From positions 310,001-374,000 of the forward strand of contig CP097092.1 in the NCBI GenBank assembly GCA_023300185.1: a DNA stretch of 64,000 bases. The letters run 5' to 3'. Position 1 is the stretch's first letter, and every line of letters begins with the position of its first letter. Shown here in pieces: positions 18,577-27,526 of the stretch. The translations under genes and the position numbers were made by a program. This stretch comes from Lancefieldella parvula (GTDB lineage Bacteria; Actinomycetota; Coriobacteriia; Coriobacteriales; Atopobiaceae). The notes under the pieces were generated by a model. It was not told the DNA's origin and ran no database searches. It was given only the letters and a program-made list of their open reading frames with translations.

Positions 18577-18600
18577 TTTATTGCCGATATCGGCAATAAA
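18577..18600. promoter_or_regulatory. 24-bp perfect palindrome, operator candidate of the Fic gene
   Basis: TTTATTGCCGAT and its complement meet at 18588/18589. A half-site TTTTGCCGATA recurs at 18633-18643, just before the ribosome binding site. TATAAT at 18615-18620 lies between them. The N-terminal DNA-binding domain of the Fic protein is the obvious candidate ligand. Confidence 0.75.
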
Positions 18601-18658
18601 CATCCTCTCTTTGCTATAATAATCTCGTCAGTTTTTGCCGATAGGGAGGTGAAGCTTA

Positions 18659-19558
18659 ATGGGATTTCTTTCTGCGGCAGAGATTGCTGAGCTCTGGGGC
18701 ATATCCGAGAGAAGTGTGCGCAATTACTGCGCTAATGGCCGCGTGCCAGGCGCTTTTCTCGTGGGAAAAACTTGGAACATTCCAGCCGATGCAGTAAAAC
18801 CTTCTCGAAAAAATGCCAAAACATCGTCAACAAGTCCGCTGCTTTCGCGCTTGATTGAAGAAAAGACCTCAAAAATAAAGGGCGGTATTTACCATAAGCT
18901 CCAGGTCGAGCTTACCTATAACTCTAATCACATTGAGGGAAGCAAGCTCTCCCTCGATCAGACACGCATGATTTTTGAAACGGCTACTATCGGCGTTGAA
19001 GAAAATCCTGTTCATATTGATGACATTGTAGAAACTCAGAACCACTTCCGCGCTATCGATTACGTGATTGACCACGCAAAAGACCCTCTTACAGAGATCA
19101 TCATCAAAGAACTCCACCGCATTCTAAAAACGGGAACTACAGATTCTGTAAAAGATTGGTTTGCTGTTGGAGATTACAAACGCTCACCAAATGAGGTAGG
19201 TGGGCGAGAAACCACTCTTCCAGAAAATGTTGCTAAAGAGATGAAATCGCTGTTAAAGGCTTATAACTCAAACAGCTCTCATTCCTTTGAAGACGTTGTT
19301 GATTATCACGTTCGCTTTGAGCGCATTCACCCATTTCAAGATGGCAATGGACGTGTCGGCAGGTTGATCATGCTTAAAGAATGCCTTGCTTATGACGTTG
19401 TTCCGTTTGTCATAACTGATGACATGAAGTCTTTCTACTATCGCGGACTCTCTAAGTGGGATAAGGAGAACGGCTATCTTCTTGATACGTGCCTTACAGC
19501 TCAAGATAGATTCAAAGCCACGCTGGATTACTTTCGAATTCCGTACAGTGATAAGTAG
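18659..19558 (+). CDS. Fic-domain AMPylase with N-terminal HTH, self-inhibited type
   Basis: The protein has 299 residues. The N-terminal 50 residues (FLSAAEIAELWGISERSVRN to GKTWNIPADA) are an excisionase-like helix-turn-helix. The inhibitory helix motif SNHIEG (89-94) carries the glutamate E93 that blocks ATP binding in class II Fic proteins. The catalytic loop HPFQDGNGRVGR (224-235) matches HPFxxGNGRxxR perfectly, so transferase activity (usually AMPylation) is expected. GGGAGGTG seven bases before the ATG supports the start. It stands alone between the AbiE operon and a decayed gene. It is probably autoregulated through the palindrome at 18577-18600. Targets are unknown, and it could be a toxin-like regulator or a housekeeping modifier. 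Confidence 0.92.
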   Translation: MGFLSAAEIAELWGISERSVRNYCANGRVPGAFLVGKTWNIPADAVKPSRKNAKTSSTSPLLSRLIEEKTSKIKGGIYHKLQVELTYNSNHIEGSKLSLDQTRMIFETATIGVEENPVHIDDIVETQNHFRAIDYVIDHAKDPLTEIIIKELHRILKTGTTDSVKDWFAVGDYKRSPNEVGGRETTLPENVAKEMKSLLKAYNSNSSHSFEDVVDYHVRFERIHPFQDGNGRVGRLIMLKECLAYDVVPFVITDDMKSFYYRGLSKWDKENGYLLDTCLTAQDRFKATLDYFRIPYSDK

Positions 19559-19603
19559 GTGTAACTGCTTTTTCTCGTTTTAGCGTTATATTGCTGAACC
19601 AGA

Positions 19604-19847
19604 TTAATAGGCGTCATCATATTGCGCATGCAGCCGATGAGCTCCTTCTGGATAACGAAAGACCCTCGTGAGCCGTTGCGCCACTTCCTCAGGGGAGGGG
19701 TTCACTGCGTCTTTTGCGTAGTGGTAGATTTTGATTGGCTTGACTCCAGCAACCTCGCAACCTCCGCCGTGGAATAGACGTCCTGTGGCAGGACGGGTTT
19801 TTGCACGGGCCCCATCACGAACAGAGTGTTGCCCTTGTCATCGTCAT
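19604..19847 (-). pseudogene. Small decayed gene, function unknown
   Basis: On the minus strand AAGGAGGCGAC precedes an ATG at 19847. The frame then shifts to DDKGNTLFVMGPVQKP, DVYSTAEVARLLE and shifts again to VKPIKIYHYAKDAVNPSPEE and RVFRYPEGAHRLHAQYDDAY, ending at TAA 19604. The readable stretches are clearly coding (STAEVARLL resembles a small DNA-binding helix), but two frameshifts break the roughly 80-residue product. Confidence 0.6.
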
Positions 19848-20022
19848 GTCGCCTCCTTGGCTATCGCGGTTTTCCTTTTTTGCAACATGTATCAGGGGCG
19901 CAGGTCAACGGAAAACGGAATAGGTCCTATGGGAGCTTTCGGTTTCAGCAGGCATACCGATGCGGGCTTTATCGTCTCTCCACTTTTTGACATTCGTTCG
20001 GTGTCGCCTAGAATAAACAATA

Positions 20023-20038
20023 CTGAATTAATATTCAG
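20023..20038. promoter_or_regulatory. Operator candidate upstream of tetR
   Basis: CTGAAT and ATTCAG are separated by TAAT and lie 27 bases before the tetR start. The word AATATT is shared with the palindromes at 20671-20700. Confidence 0.55.
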
Positions 20039-20064
20039 CATTGAGAGGATTTGAGGAGAAAAAC

Positions 20065-20634
20065 ATGCAGGTTCTCAAGGAAGAGGTGCGTGAGCGCATA
20101 CTTGCCGCCGCCGTCCAGGTGTTCTACGAGAAGGACTTCCGTAGCGCGAAGTTGCAGGACATCGCGAGACTCGCAGACGTGTCGGTAAGCCTGCTGTACT
20201 CGTACTTCAAAAACAAGGAAAAGCTATTCGAGGGAGTCGTTTCGTCTGCTCCCTTCGACTTCAACCGGATTGCACGTGAAGAAGAATCTATCATTGCGGA
20301 TAGGCCCTCTGATAGGTACCAGATTGCCGCCGAGGGACCCCTCCTCAACATGCTGGCCCATCACAAGTTGCTGGTTATCCTAATTGACAAGAGCCAGGGT
20401 ACCGCCTACGAGCATGCGAAGGACGATTTCGTAGAGAGCATCGAGCGGCATATCCGATACATGATGAATGAGCGTGCAGTTCTGCGCTACCCGGACTTGC
20501 TCCTCCACGTGCTTGCAAGCAACTTCGTGGAAAGCCTGATGGAGGTAGCCCGCCACTACAGCAGCGAGAATGAAGCTCGTGAGATGCTTGCACTCATTGC
20601 CCAGTGTTATTACGAAGGTGTGAATTCCCTGTGA
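20065..20634 (+). CDS. TetR-family transcriptional regulator
   Basis: The protein has 189 residues. The N-terminal helix-turn-helix (RERILAAAVQVFYEKDFRSA to DVSVSLLYSYFKNKEKLFEG, about 10-55) is typical TetR. The C-terminal ligand domain is divergent, as usual. ATG 20065 is chosen because GAGGAG stands eight bases upstream; an in-frame TTG at 20041 also exists. It lies directly upstream of the ABC/ECF transport cassette with tandem palindromes in between, so it most likely represses that cassette and senses its substrate. This is an inference from context. Confidence 0.9.
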   Translation: MQVLKEEVRERILAAAVQVFYEKDFRSAKLQDIARLADVSVSLLYSYFKNKEKLFEGVVSSAPFDFNRIAREEESIIADRPSDRYQIAAEGPLLNMLAHHKLLVILIDKSQGTAYEHAKDDFVESIERHIRYMMNERAVLRYPDLLLHVLASNFVESLMEVARHYSSENEAREMLALIAQCYYEGVNSL

Positions 20635-20670
20635 CAGAATTTTCTGCCACCCTATTCGGATACTCTGACA

Positions 20671-20700
20671 TTCAATATTGAATTTTAATTCAATATTGAT
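20671..20700. promoter_or_regulatory. Tandem palindromic operators upstream of the ABC/ECF cassette
   Basis: TTCAATATTGAA (20671-20682) and TTCAATATTGAT (20689-20700) repeat with an 18-bp period. A degenerate third site with AATATT lies near 20760, just before the ribosome binding site. This is a likely cooperative TetR binding array. Confidence 0.7.
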
Positions 20701-20781
20701 ATAGTTAGTCTAGTCAAACTGAGATAGGCCTTAATCTACTTGCAATATCGAATCTATATTTAATATTGGAGGAGAGATTCT

Positions 20782-22542
20782 ATGAAAGACAAGAGGGAGC
20801 TGGTCAGGAAGATGACGGCGAAAAGCCGGCTAGCTAATGCCTTGCTTCTGACCAGGGCGGTTCTTGGGCTTGTTCCCACAGTTCTCGTAATCTTCCTTGT
20901 CCACCTGTTTTTGGAAGGGTCCCTCTCGCCCGCTGCAATTGCCTATGTCGCTGCGGGAATGACGGCATGTGTGGTGGCGAAGGCGTTGTGCATGTACACG
21001 GCAACATGGAAAGCACATCTGGTGGCGTATTCGTGCCTGACGGACATCCGCCTGCGCATCGTGCGCCATCTGAAAAAGCTCCCTCTCGGCTTCTTTCAGA
21101 TCAGAAGGCCAGGAGACCTCGCGAACGTCATGCGTAATGACGTGGAGCAGGTGGAGGTGTACCTTGCCCACGGGCTACCCGAATCGGCCTCAGCCACTCT
21201 GTTCCCCGCCGCCGCGTTCGTCCTCATGCTTGCAGTGGACTGGCGGCTTGCCCTGTGCATGATGGCAGGTCTGCCCCTTATGTGGCTCGTGAAGAAGGCG
21301 GCGGCGCCTGCTTGGGCGAGAGGCTTCGAGATAGTAGCCCAGTACGCCTCCCGCATGCAGAACAGCCTTATGGAATACGTCGCCAATATAGCCGTTGTCA
21401 AAGCATTCGGAAAGGAAGAACGCAAGACCGATGAGACGGTCGGGGCGGCGCGTGATTACGTGAACTGGGCAACGAGCTCGATGAACGATGTCTCGGTCCC
21501 TATGGCTCTTATCGCTCTGTTCATGGAGTTCGGGACGGTACTCGTGCTGATTGTGGGAACGTGGCTTCTCTCCACGGGCGGCGTATCCATCGAACGTCTT
21601 ATCTTGGCTATGGTGCTCGCAGCCGCCTTCACTTCCTCAGTGGCCAAAACGGCGACCCTGCAACACTACCGCTTCATGTTCGACCAGGCTATGACGGGCA
21701 TTGAATCGGTGCTGGGCGTCAAGCCCCCAAACCTCATCGAGAGCTCCGAGGAGCCTCGCATGGGAGACATAGAACTGCACGGAGTATCGTTCTCCTACCC
21801 GCAGAGCGAGGAAGACGGCAACGAGAGGAAGCAGGCTCTCGACTCGATAGACCTCGTGTTCCACAGGGGAAGCACCAACGCGCTCGTAGGTTCCTCGGGA
21901 TGCGGGAAGAGCACCCTCGCGAGCTTAATCATGGGATTCTGGCAACCTGACAGCGGGCGCGTAACTGTGGGTGGACAGGACCTTTCCCAACTTTCCGAAA
22001 GGCAGGTGTCGAGACTCTTCTCCATAGTCCAGCAGGACGTGTTCCTCTTCAACCAGAGCATCGAGGAAAACATCCTCATCGGCCGACCAGGAGCAACGCA
22101 TGAGGAGGTGGTCAAGGCAGCTAAAAGAGCGCGTATCCACGACTTCATCACTAGACTCCCGCACGGTTACGCTACGGTTCCTGGCGAGGGCGGCATCCAG
22201 CTCTCGGGTGGCGAGCGCCAGCGCATCTCGATCGCCCGAGTGATGCTGAAAGATGCCCCCATCATCATCCTTGACGAAGCGACGGCCGCGGTCGACGCCG
22301 AGAACGAGGCCCTCATACAGGAGGCGATAGACGACCTGTCTCGCGACAAGACTGTCGTGACCATAGCCCACCACCTGAACGCCGTTCGTGGAGTGGAGCA
22401 GATCGTCGTGATGAGGGAAGGCCGCATCGCCGGGGCTGGAACCCACGAAGAACTTATGTCTACCTGTCCTCTCTATCAGGAGATGGTTGCCAAGCAAAAG
22501 CAGGTGGACAACTGGGATATCAGGGAGGTCGCATCATGGTAA
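20782..22542 (+). CDS. ABC transporter half-molecule 1 (exporter fold, permease fused to ATPase)
   Basis: The protein has 586 residues, with six predicted membrane helices (about 15-300) fused to a nucleotide-binding domain. The domain has Walker A GSSGCGKST (about 370-378), signature LSGGERQR, Walker B IIILDEATAAVD and H-loop IAHHLNAV. GGAGGAGA precedes the ATG. It overlaps the next gene by seven bases, and together they should form a heterodimer. Adjacency to an ECF module recalls siderophore importers of the YbtP/YbtQ and equibactin type, which use the exporter fold for uptake. That substrate is an inference. A drug-exporter role is the alternative. Confidence 0.93.
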   Translation: MKDKRELVRKMTAKSRLANALLLTRAVLGLVPTVLVIFLVHLFLEGSLSPAAIAYVAAGMTACVVAKALCMYTATWKAHLVAYSCLTDIRLRIVRHLKKLPLGFFQIRRPGDLANVMRNDVEQVEVYLAHGLPESASATLFPAAAFVLMLAVDWRLALCMMAGLPLMWLVKKAAAPAWARGFEIVAQYASRMQNSLMEYVANIAVVKAFGKEERKTDETVGAARDYVNWATSSMNDVSVPMALIALFMEFGTVLVLIVGTWLLSTGGVSIERLILAMVLAAAFTSSVAKTATLQHYRFMFDQAMTGIESVLGVKPPNLIESSEEPRMGDIELHGVSFSYPQSEEDGNERKQALDSIDLVFHRGSTNALVGSSGCGKSTLASLIMGFWQPDSGRVTVGGQDLSQLSERQVSRLFSIVQQDVFLFNQSIEENILIGRPGATHEEVVKAAKRARIHDFITRLPHGYATVPGEGGIQLSGGERQRISIARVMLKDAPIIILDEATAAVDAENEALIQEAIDDLSRDKTVVTIAHHLNAVRGVEQIVVMREGRIAGAGTHEELMSTCPLYQEMVAKQKQVDNWDIREVASW

Positions 22543-24254
22543 GAGAGATCCTAGAACGGATGACCCCCGCTGGCCGGCGCATGATGTTCATAAGCATCGC
22601 CGCATTCACGATTTATGCACTAACCAGCGTGGCAATGGCCTTCGTTATCCTCGCGGCTATCTATTCGGTCCTGGATGGACCGGTCGACCTTGCGCCCTAC
22701 TGGGTGGCGCTCATCTGCCTTCTCCTCATCAAAGGAGCAAGCAGCATTGTGGCAGACAAACAGAAGCATTGTGCGGGTTTCGACCTTGTGCTTGAGATCA
22801 GGATCGCCGTCGTCAGGCGGCTGAAGTCGCTTTCCCTCGGTTTCTACACGGGGGAGCGACTAGGCGAGATTGGCGATATTGTTCATAAGGACATCGATAA
22901 CATGGAGATGGTGGTGGGGCACCTATGGACGAGGATGGCAGCTGATTTCATCGTCGCGGCGATTTTGCTCGTGGCTGCGGTCCTCGTTGATTGGCGCATG
23001 GCGCTACTTACGGTATCAACCTTGCCCGCTGCGCTTGCGCTCCTTGCAGCAGGACTGAGGAAGGCCCAAGCCCTCGAAAGAAGATGCGGGGATGACGCGG
23101 CGGACATGACGAGCCTGTTCGTCGAGTACGTGAAGGGCATCCCGCTTCTGAAGGCTTTTGCTGAAAGCGAGGCCCTCGACCGTAGGCTCGAGGCGACGGT
23201 GGCGAGCTTCGGCGAGAGCAGCAAGGCAGCGTCGCGGAACATAGCGCTGGTCCTGTCCGCTTACAGTCTGGTAGCGGACCTTGCCTTCGTAGTCATGGCG
23301 TCGTGCGGTGCCCTGCTCGTGCAGAGTGGTTCTCTGCCCCTGTTCGTCTACATCGGCTTCATTATTGCGAGCGTGGAGTTCTACAAGCCCTTCTTTGCAA
23401 TGGAGTCGCATTGGATGAACTATCTCAAGGTGAGGGATAGCTTCCGAAGGATAGAGAAGATTATCCGAGCGTCCTCTGTCCCCGAGCCCGATGAGCCGCG
23501 CGTGCCTACGTCGCACTCGATTAGGTTCAATCAGGTGCGTTTCTCCTATGGAAGGGACTCTTTTGAGTTGCCCGAGGCAACGTTTACGGTCCCCGAACAT
23601 ACTATGACAGCACTCGTAGGCGAGTCCGGGTCGGGCAAGAGCACACTGACCAACCTTCTGCTGAGATTCTGGGACGTAAATGCGGGAAGCGTGAGCATCG
23701 GCGGCGTGGACGTGAGGGACATCCCCTACGACGATCTTCTTGCCTCTATCAGCATCGTTATGCAGGATGTACGGCTCTTCGCGGACACCATTGAGGGTAA
23801 TATCCGCATAGGCAAGGCTGATGCGACGCACGAGGAAGTGGTGGAGGCGGCCAAGAAGGCGTGCATCCACGAGTTCGTGATGTCGCTTCCACAGGGCTAC
23901 GAGACGCTCATCGGGGAGAACGGCGTGGGTCTCTCAGGCGGGCAGAAGCAGAGGTTGTCTGTTGCTCGGGCGTTTCTAAAAGACGCCCCCATCCTCGTAC
24001 TCGACGAGATGACGAGCAGTGTGGACCCGATTAACGAGGTGCTTATGCAGAAAGCCGTTTCTGCGCTCGCGCAGAACAGAACAGTGCTCGTGGTGGCGCA
24101 CCATCTGAGCACCATCCGCTCTGCAGACCAGATAATCGTGATGCGACAGGGGGAAATTGTGCAGAGGGGTACCCACGAACAGCTCCTCGAGGAGAGCACC
24201 GGTTATTATCGGACTCTCTGGGAACGTGGGGCCAAGACGGAGGGCCAGGAATGA
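22536..24254 (+). CDS. ABC transporter half-molecule 2 (exporter fold, permease fused to ATPase)
   Basis: The protein has 572 residues with the same architecture as its partner: a transmembrane domain (about 15-300), then Walker A GESGSGKST (about 362-370), signature LSGGQKQR, Walker B ILVLDEMTSSVD and H-loop VAHHLSTI. It starts seven bases inside the previous gene and overlaps the ECF ATPase gene by four, so the cassette is one translationally coupled operon. Both halves have complete catalytic motifs. Confidence 0.93.
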   Translation: MVREILERMTPAGRRMMFISIAAFTIYALTSVAMAFVILAAIYSVLDGPVDLAPYWVALICLLLIKGASSIVADKQKHCAGFDLVLEIRIAVVRRLKSLSLGFYTGERLGEIGDIVHKDIDNMEMVVGHLWTRMAADFIVAAILLVAAVLVDWRMALLTVSTLPAALALLAAGLRKAQALERRCGDDAADMTSLFVEYVKGIPLLKAFAESEALDRRLEATVASFGESSKAASRNIALVLSAYSLVADLAFVVMASCGALLVQSGSLPLFVYIGFIIASVEFYKPFFAMESHWMNYLKVRDSFRRIEKIIRASSVPEPDEPRVPTSHSIRFNQVRFSYGRDSFELPEATFTVPEHTMTALVGESGSGKSTLTNLLLRFWDVNAGSVSIGGVDVRDIPYDDLLASISIVMQDVRLFADTIEGNIRIGKADATHEEVVEAAKKACIHEFVMSLPQGYETLIGENGVGLSGGQKQRLSVARAFLKDAPILVLDEMTSSVDPINEVLMQKAVSALAQNRTVLVVAHHLSTIRSADQIIVMRQGEIVQRGTHEQLLEESTGYYRTLWERGAKTEGQE

Positions 24255-25804
24255 GCGCCTTCGCGCATATAACCCTCGACAAGGTGACGTTCCAATACGC
24301 GGGGAAGGATAGCGATGCTATCCACAGTGTCGACCTGGATATCCATGAAGGCGAGTTTGTGCTCCTGACAGGAAGAAGCGGCTGCGGGAAAACCACGGTC
24401 GCAAGGCTTATAAATGGTCTTATTCCTCATTTCTACGAGGGTGAGCTGGAAGGAACGGCGAGAGTCGGCGGAACGGAAACTCGCGAGATGGAAATCGGAG
24501 ACATCGGAAAGATGGTCGGCTCGGTTTTCCAGGACCCGCGCAGCCAGTTCTTCATGACCGACACGACGAGCGAGGTGGCATTCGGCTGCGTGAACGCGGG
24601 ACTGCCACGCAACGATGTAGCGCAGCGGGTCGAAAGCGCATTCCGACGCATGAACATTCAGTGTCTGCGGGATAGGAGCGTGTTCGAACTCTCGAGTGGA
24701 GAGATGCAGCTGGTGGCTATAGCCTCCTGCTATGCGATGGGGCCTTCCGTGTACGTCTTCGACGAGCCGTCCGCAAACCTCGATATGGAAGCCGTGGAGA
24801 CCCTCAGGAAGACACTATCCGAGCTAAAACGCGAGGGAAAGACTGTCATCGTTCTAGAGCACCGACTTTTCTATCTGTCTAATCTCATCGACCGGATGAT
24901 TGTTATCGAAGACGGTACCGTATCCCACGTATACGACGCAGCCAGTGCGTTGTCTCTCGACGACGCCACACTCGCCCATATGGGCCTAAGAAGCTTGCAG
25001 CTGAAGTCAGCGCTAAACGCTATGCCCGACCATAAGCCGGCCTTGTCAATGCGTGAGAATGCGGCCTTCGAGATAAATAATCTTACGTTCTCATACGGCT
25101 CACAGCATTCGACGAGGAGCGCAGGGTCGACACCGCGCGACCCCCGCACCATCGGCCCGCTGAGCTTCTCCGTCCGATTCGGCGAGGTAATCGGAATCAT
25201 AGGGGAAAACGGTGCGGGGAAGACAACTCTGTCGCGCCTGTGCTGCGGACTTGAGAAAGAGGATAGGGGCACCGTGTCTCTAGACGGCAAGCCCCTTTCG
25301 CCAAAGGAGCGGTTGGGGCGCATTCGGCTAGTCATGCAGGACCCCGACTACCAGCTTTTCTCCGATAGCGTTCTGGGAGAGCTCTCATTGGGCGGGCGGA
25401 GAGACGTCGATGTCTGTGAGCGAGCACTCAGAAGGCTGGGGCTATGGGATATGAGGGAAGCTCATCCCGCAACGCTTTCGCGAGGGCAGAAGCAGCGCCT
25501 CACAATAGCATGTGCCCTTGTCGATGAGACTGCCGCCTATTTCTTCGACGAACCGACGAGCGGCTTGGACAGGGAGAACATGGAGAGAGTCTCTTCCGCA
25601 ATCCGATCGCTCGCACAATCGGGAAGCGTCGTATTCGCCGTCTCGCACGATCCTGAGTTCCTCCTCTCTACCTGTGACCGCATTCTTCATCTGAGCGGTG
25701 GGCTCATCGTTGATGACTTCGCTCTTGGTGGTCCGACGAGGGAGAGACTCCTGAGGTCGCTTTGGAAAGGAGACGCGCAATGGAACGCTCATACAGGCGC
25801 ATAG
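24251..25804 (+). CDS. ECF transporter ATPase with two fused ABC domains (EcfA-EcfA')
   Basis: The protein has 517 residues with two CbiO/EcfA-like domains in tandem. The first has Walker A GRSGCGKTT (about 41-49), signature ELSSGEMQ and Walker B VYVFDEPSANLD. The second has GENGAGKTT (about 318-326), signature LSRGQKQR and Walker B AYFFDEPTSGLD. The domains are fused instead of being two polypeptides, as in many actinobacterial ECF systems. It powers the T and S components encoded next. The start overlaps the upstream ABC gene as ATGA. Confidence 0.92.
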   Translation: MSAFAHITLDKVTFQYAGKDSDAIHSVDLDIHEGEFVLLTGRSGCGKTTVARLINGLIPHFYEGELEGTARVGGTETREMEIGDIGKMVGSVFQDPRSQFFMTDTTSEVAFGCVNAGLPRNDVAQRVESAFRRMNIQCLRDRSVFELSSGEMQLVAIASCYAMGPSVYVFDEPSANLDMEAVETLRKTLSELKREGKTVIVLEHRLFYLSNLIDRMIVIEDGTVSHVYDAASALSLDDATLAHMGLRSLQLKSALNAMPDHKPALSMRENAAFEINNLTFSYGSQHSTRSAGSTPRDPRTIGPLSFSVRFGEVIGIIGENGAGKTTLSRLCCGLEKEDRGTVSLDGKPLSPKERLGRIRLVMQDPDYQLFSDSVLGELSLGGRRDVDVCERALRRLGLWDMREAHPATLSRGQKQRLTIACALVDETAAYFFDEPTSGLDRENMERVSSAIRSLAQSGSVVFAVSHDPEFLLSTCDRILHLSGGLIVDDFALGGPTRERLLRSLWKGDAQWNAHTGA

Positions 25805-26490
25805 ACCCGCGAACGGCTCTGCTCTCAATCTGCCTTCTGGGCACTGCCGCAATGCTTTCCAACCGACCGGAAGCAGCCCATGCGGCATGTGCCATCGGTG
25901 CGGCATGCGCGCTCGTCTCCGGGGCATGGCGGTCGTGCATCGCCCTATCTGCCGCCTATGGCTTCATAGCAGCCGTGATGGCACTTGCCGAGGGAGCCGG
26001 AAGTACAACTCTTATGACCGCTGTGGTCATGCTGAGCTACATGGCCCAGAAGTTCGTAGTTCTGGCTCTCCTAGGCGTCTCCCTTTCTAAACTGGCCTCG
26101 ATGCAGGATCTTCTCGCTGCGCTGCAGTCTATGGGGGCTCCACAGGTAGTTCTCATTCCATACACGGTCATTCTGCGATTCTTCCCAACTATACGCAGGG
26201 ATGCCTCGCATCTCATGGAAAGCCTAAAGACGCGGCGCGTGCTCGCAGGAGGAGGGTTCGCATTCCGACACCCAGCTCTTACATGCGAGCTTTTGATAGT
26301 TCCGCTCCTCATGAGGAGCGTAAGGATATCCGACGAACTGGCGGCATCCGCGCTTGCCCGCGGCTTAGATGGCGAGGCCAAAGCGACGGTGCTGCGGCCC
26401 TTGTCTTTCGGAGAAATAGACGCCGTGGCAGCCGCTTTGACCCTCCTGGCAACTGGAGTACTTGCGTGGCTTCAATTTGGACCGCGATAG
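25780..26490 (+). CDS. ECF transporter transmembrane protein EcfT (CbiQ family)
   Basis: The protein has 236 residues with several hydrophobic helices and the coupling-helix region typical of EcfT (MESLKTRRVLAGGG to LLMRSVRISDELAASALARG, with the Ala-Arg-Gly motif). ATG 25780 is chosen because GGAAAGGAG stands seven bases upstream. The gene overlaps the ATPase gene by 25 bases. An earlier in-frame start at 25762 is possible. It forms the scaffold between the ATPase and the substrate-binding S protein. Confidence 0.88.
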   Translation: MERSYRRIDPRTALLSICLLGTAAMLSNRPEAAHAACAIGAACALVSGAWRSCIALSAAYGFIAAVMALAEGAGSTTLMTAVVMLSYMAQKFVVLALLGVSLSKLASMQDLLAALQSMGAPQVVLIPYTVILRFFPTIRRDASHLMESLKTRRVLAGGGFAFRHPALTCELLIVPLLMRSVRISDELAASALARGLDGEAKATVLRPLSFGEIDAVAAALTLLATGVLAWLQFGPR

Positions 26491-26560
26491 AGGGACTCAG
26501 GATGAGACTTGTCTCGTCAAATTTGTACGTCTTAAACCAGAACGGAAGAAAGGACTCATT

Positions 26561-27163
26561 ATGAAAAAAGGCGAAACCTCGACCATAGGTGCTCGAGATC
26601 TCGTATCCATTGGAGTTTTCGGAGCGCTGTCCCTCCTAATTTTCTTCGTAGTAGGAGGCGTCGCTGGTCTTACCGTCGTGGGGACAGTCGCCAACATACC
26701 CATCGTCTGCTTCTTCACATCGATAGCTTATCTGCTCCTTGCCGCAAAGGTCAGGAAGACCGGAACCTTCTTCATCATGGGAACCATAAACGTGCTGCCT
26801 GGCCTGATGGCGGCAAACGTCTTCGGTGTCATCGGCAGTATCGCAGGCTGGGCCCTTGCGGAGGTAGTTGCCACGCGGATTGGGTACTCGAACAGGAAAG
26901 GTCTCGTTGCGGCTTACGTCGTCGGTTGCACGCTGCAGTCGGCGCTCTACACCCTTCCCATATACCTTTCAGCTGCTCAGTATCTTTCCGAGCGTCAAGA
27001 AATACTGCGACTTACCGATGAGACCATGGCGCAGTTCGTCGCAATGTTCTCGGGTTCCATGTACGCAGGAATGGTCGTTCTTACGGTGGCGACGAGCCTG
27101 GTGGGAGCCCTCGTCTCGCTTAGGATCATGAAGAAGCACTTCGAGAAGGCGGGAATTGTCTAA
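26561..27163 (+). CDS. ECF substrate-binding S component (MptE / Trep_Strep type)
   Basis: The protein has 200 residues, about six hydrophobic helices and a short charged N-terminus (TIGARDLVSIGVFGALS). This resembles the Trep_Strep/MptE family of putative S components. It gives substrate specificity to the ECF module; the ligand cannot be read from sequence. ATG 26561 is preferred (AAAGGA upstream) over longer in-frame starts reaching 26462. It is the last gene of the TetR-controlled cassette, about 70 bases after ecfT. GC content of the whole cassette is far above that of the flanking DNA. Confidence 0.82.
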   Translation: MKKGETSTIGARDLVSIGVFGALSLLIFFVVGGVAGLTVVGTVANIPIVCFFTSIAYLLLAAKVRKTGTFFIMGTINVLPGLMAANVFGVIGSIAGWALAEVVATRIGYSNRKGLVAAYVVGCTLQSALYTLPIYLSAAQYLSERQEILRLTDETMAQFVAMFSGSMYAGMVVLTVATSLVGALVSLRIMKKHFEKAGIV

Positions 27164-27353
27164 GGGACGCCTCGCAACAAGAAAATCGAGAGATGGGACA
27201 GGATAGCCCCATGGCTGCTGATAACCCAAAGAGCATCGGAGGCTCTCGTCGCCATACAATAAATTGAGACCCACGTGTTTCGCTAATCTAATCTTTTTGC
27301 CTCAGCTCGAACGTTTGATTCACAGCCATCAGGCAGCTTCCAAACCACCTATT

Positions 27354-27506
27354 ATTATTCCCGCTGGGGTTTTGGGGAATAATTAAGTCCGAAAGGTGCG
27401 TTTTCCCAGTAAGGGTGCAATTATTCTTTCCCGTCCGAATCAACCGTTGATTCGGGAATGTATAGTTTTGCATTAGCTCCTCGTGCACAATGCGAGGAGT
27501 TTTTTA
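27354..27506 (+). ncRNA. Candidate structured RNA with two exclusive stems and a terminator
   Basis: ATTATTCCC (27354-27362) can pair with GGGAATAAT (27375-27383). Alternatively GAATAATT (27377-27384) can pair with AATTATTC (27419-27426). The two pairings compete for the same bases. A 10-bp hairpin with a single-base loop follows (27435-27444 with 27446-27455), then a terminator: CTCCTCG (27477-27483), CGAGGAG (27493-27499) and TTTTTT. It could be the end of the ECF operon transcript, an attenuator, or an independent small RNA. No known riboswitch class was recognised. Confidence 0.45.
27477..27506 (+). terminator. Rho-independent terminator
   Basis: A seven-base-pair GC-rich stem (27477-27483 with 27493-27499) is followed by six T. 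It ends whatever is transcribed from the left, either the ECF operon 310 bases upstream or a small RNA. Confidence 0.85.
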
Positions 27507-27526
27507 TTAATAAAGGATTATGGATG

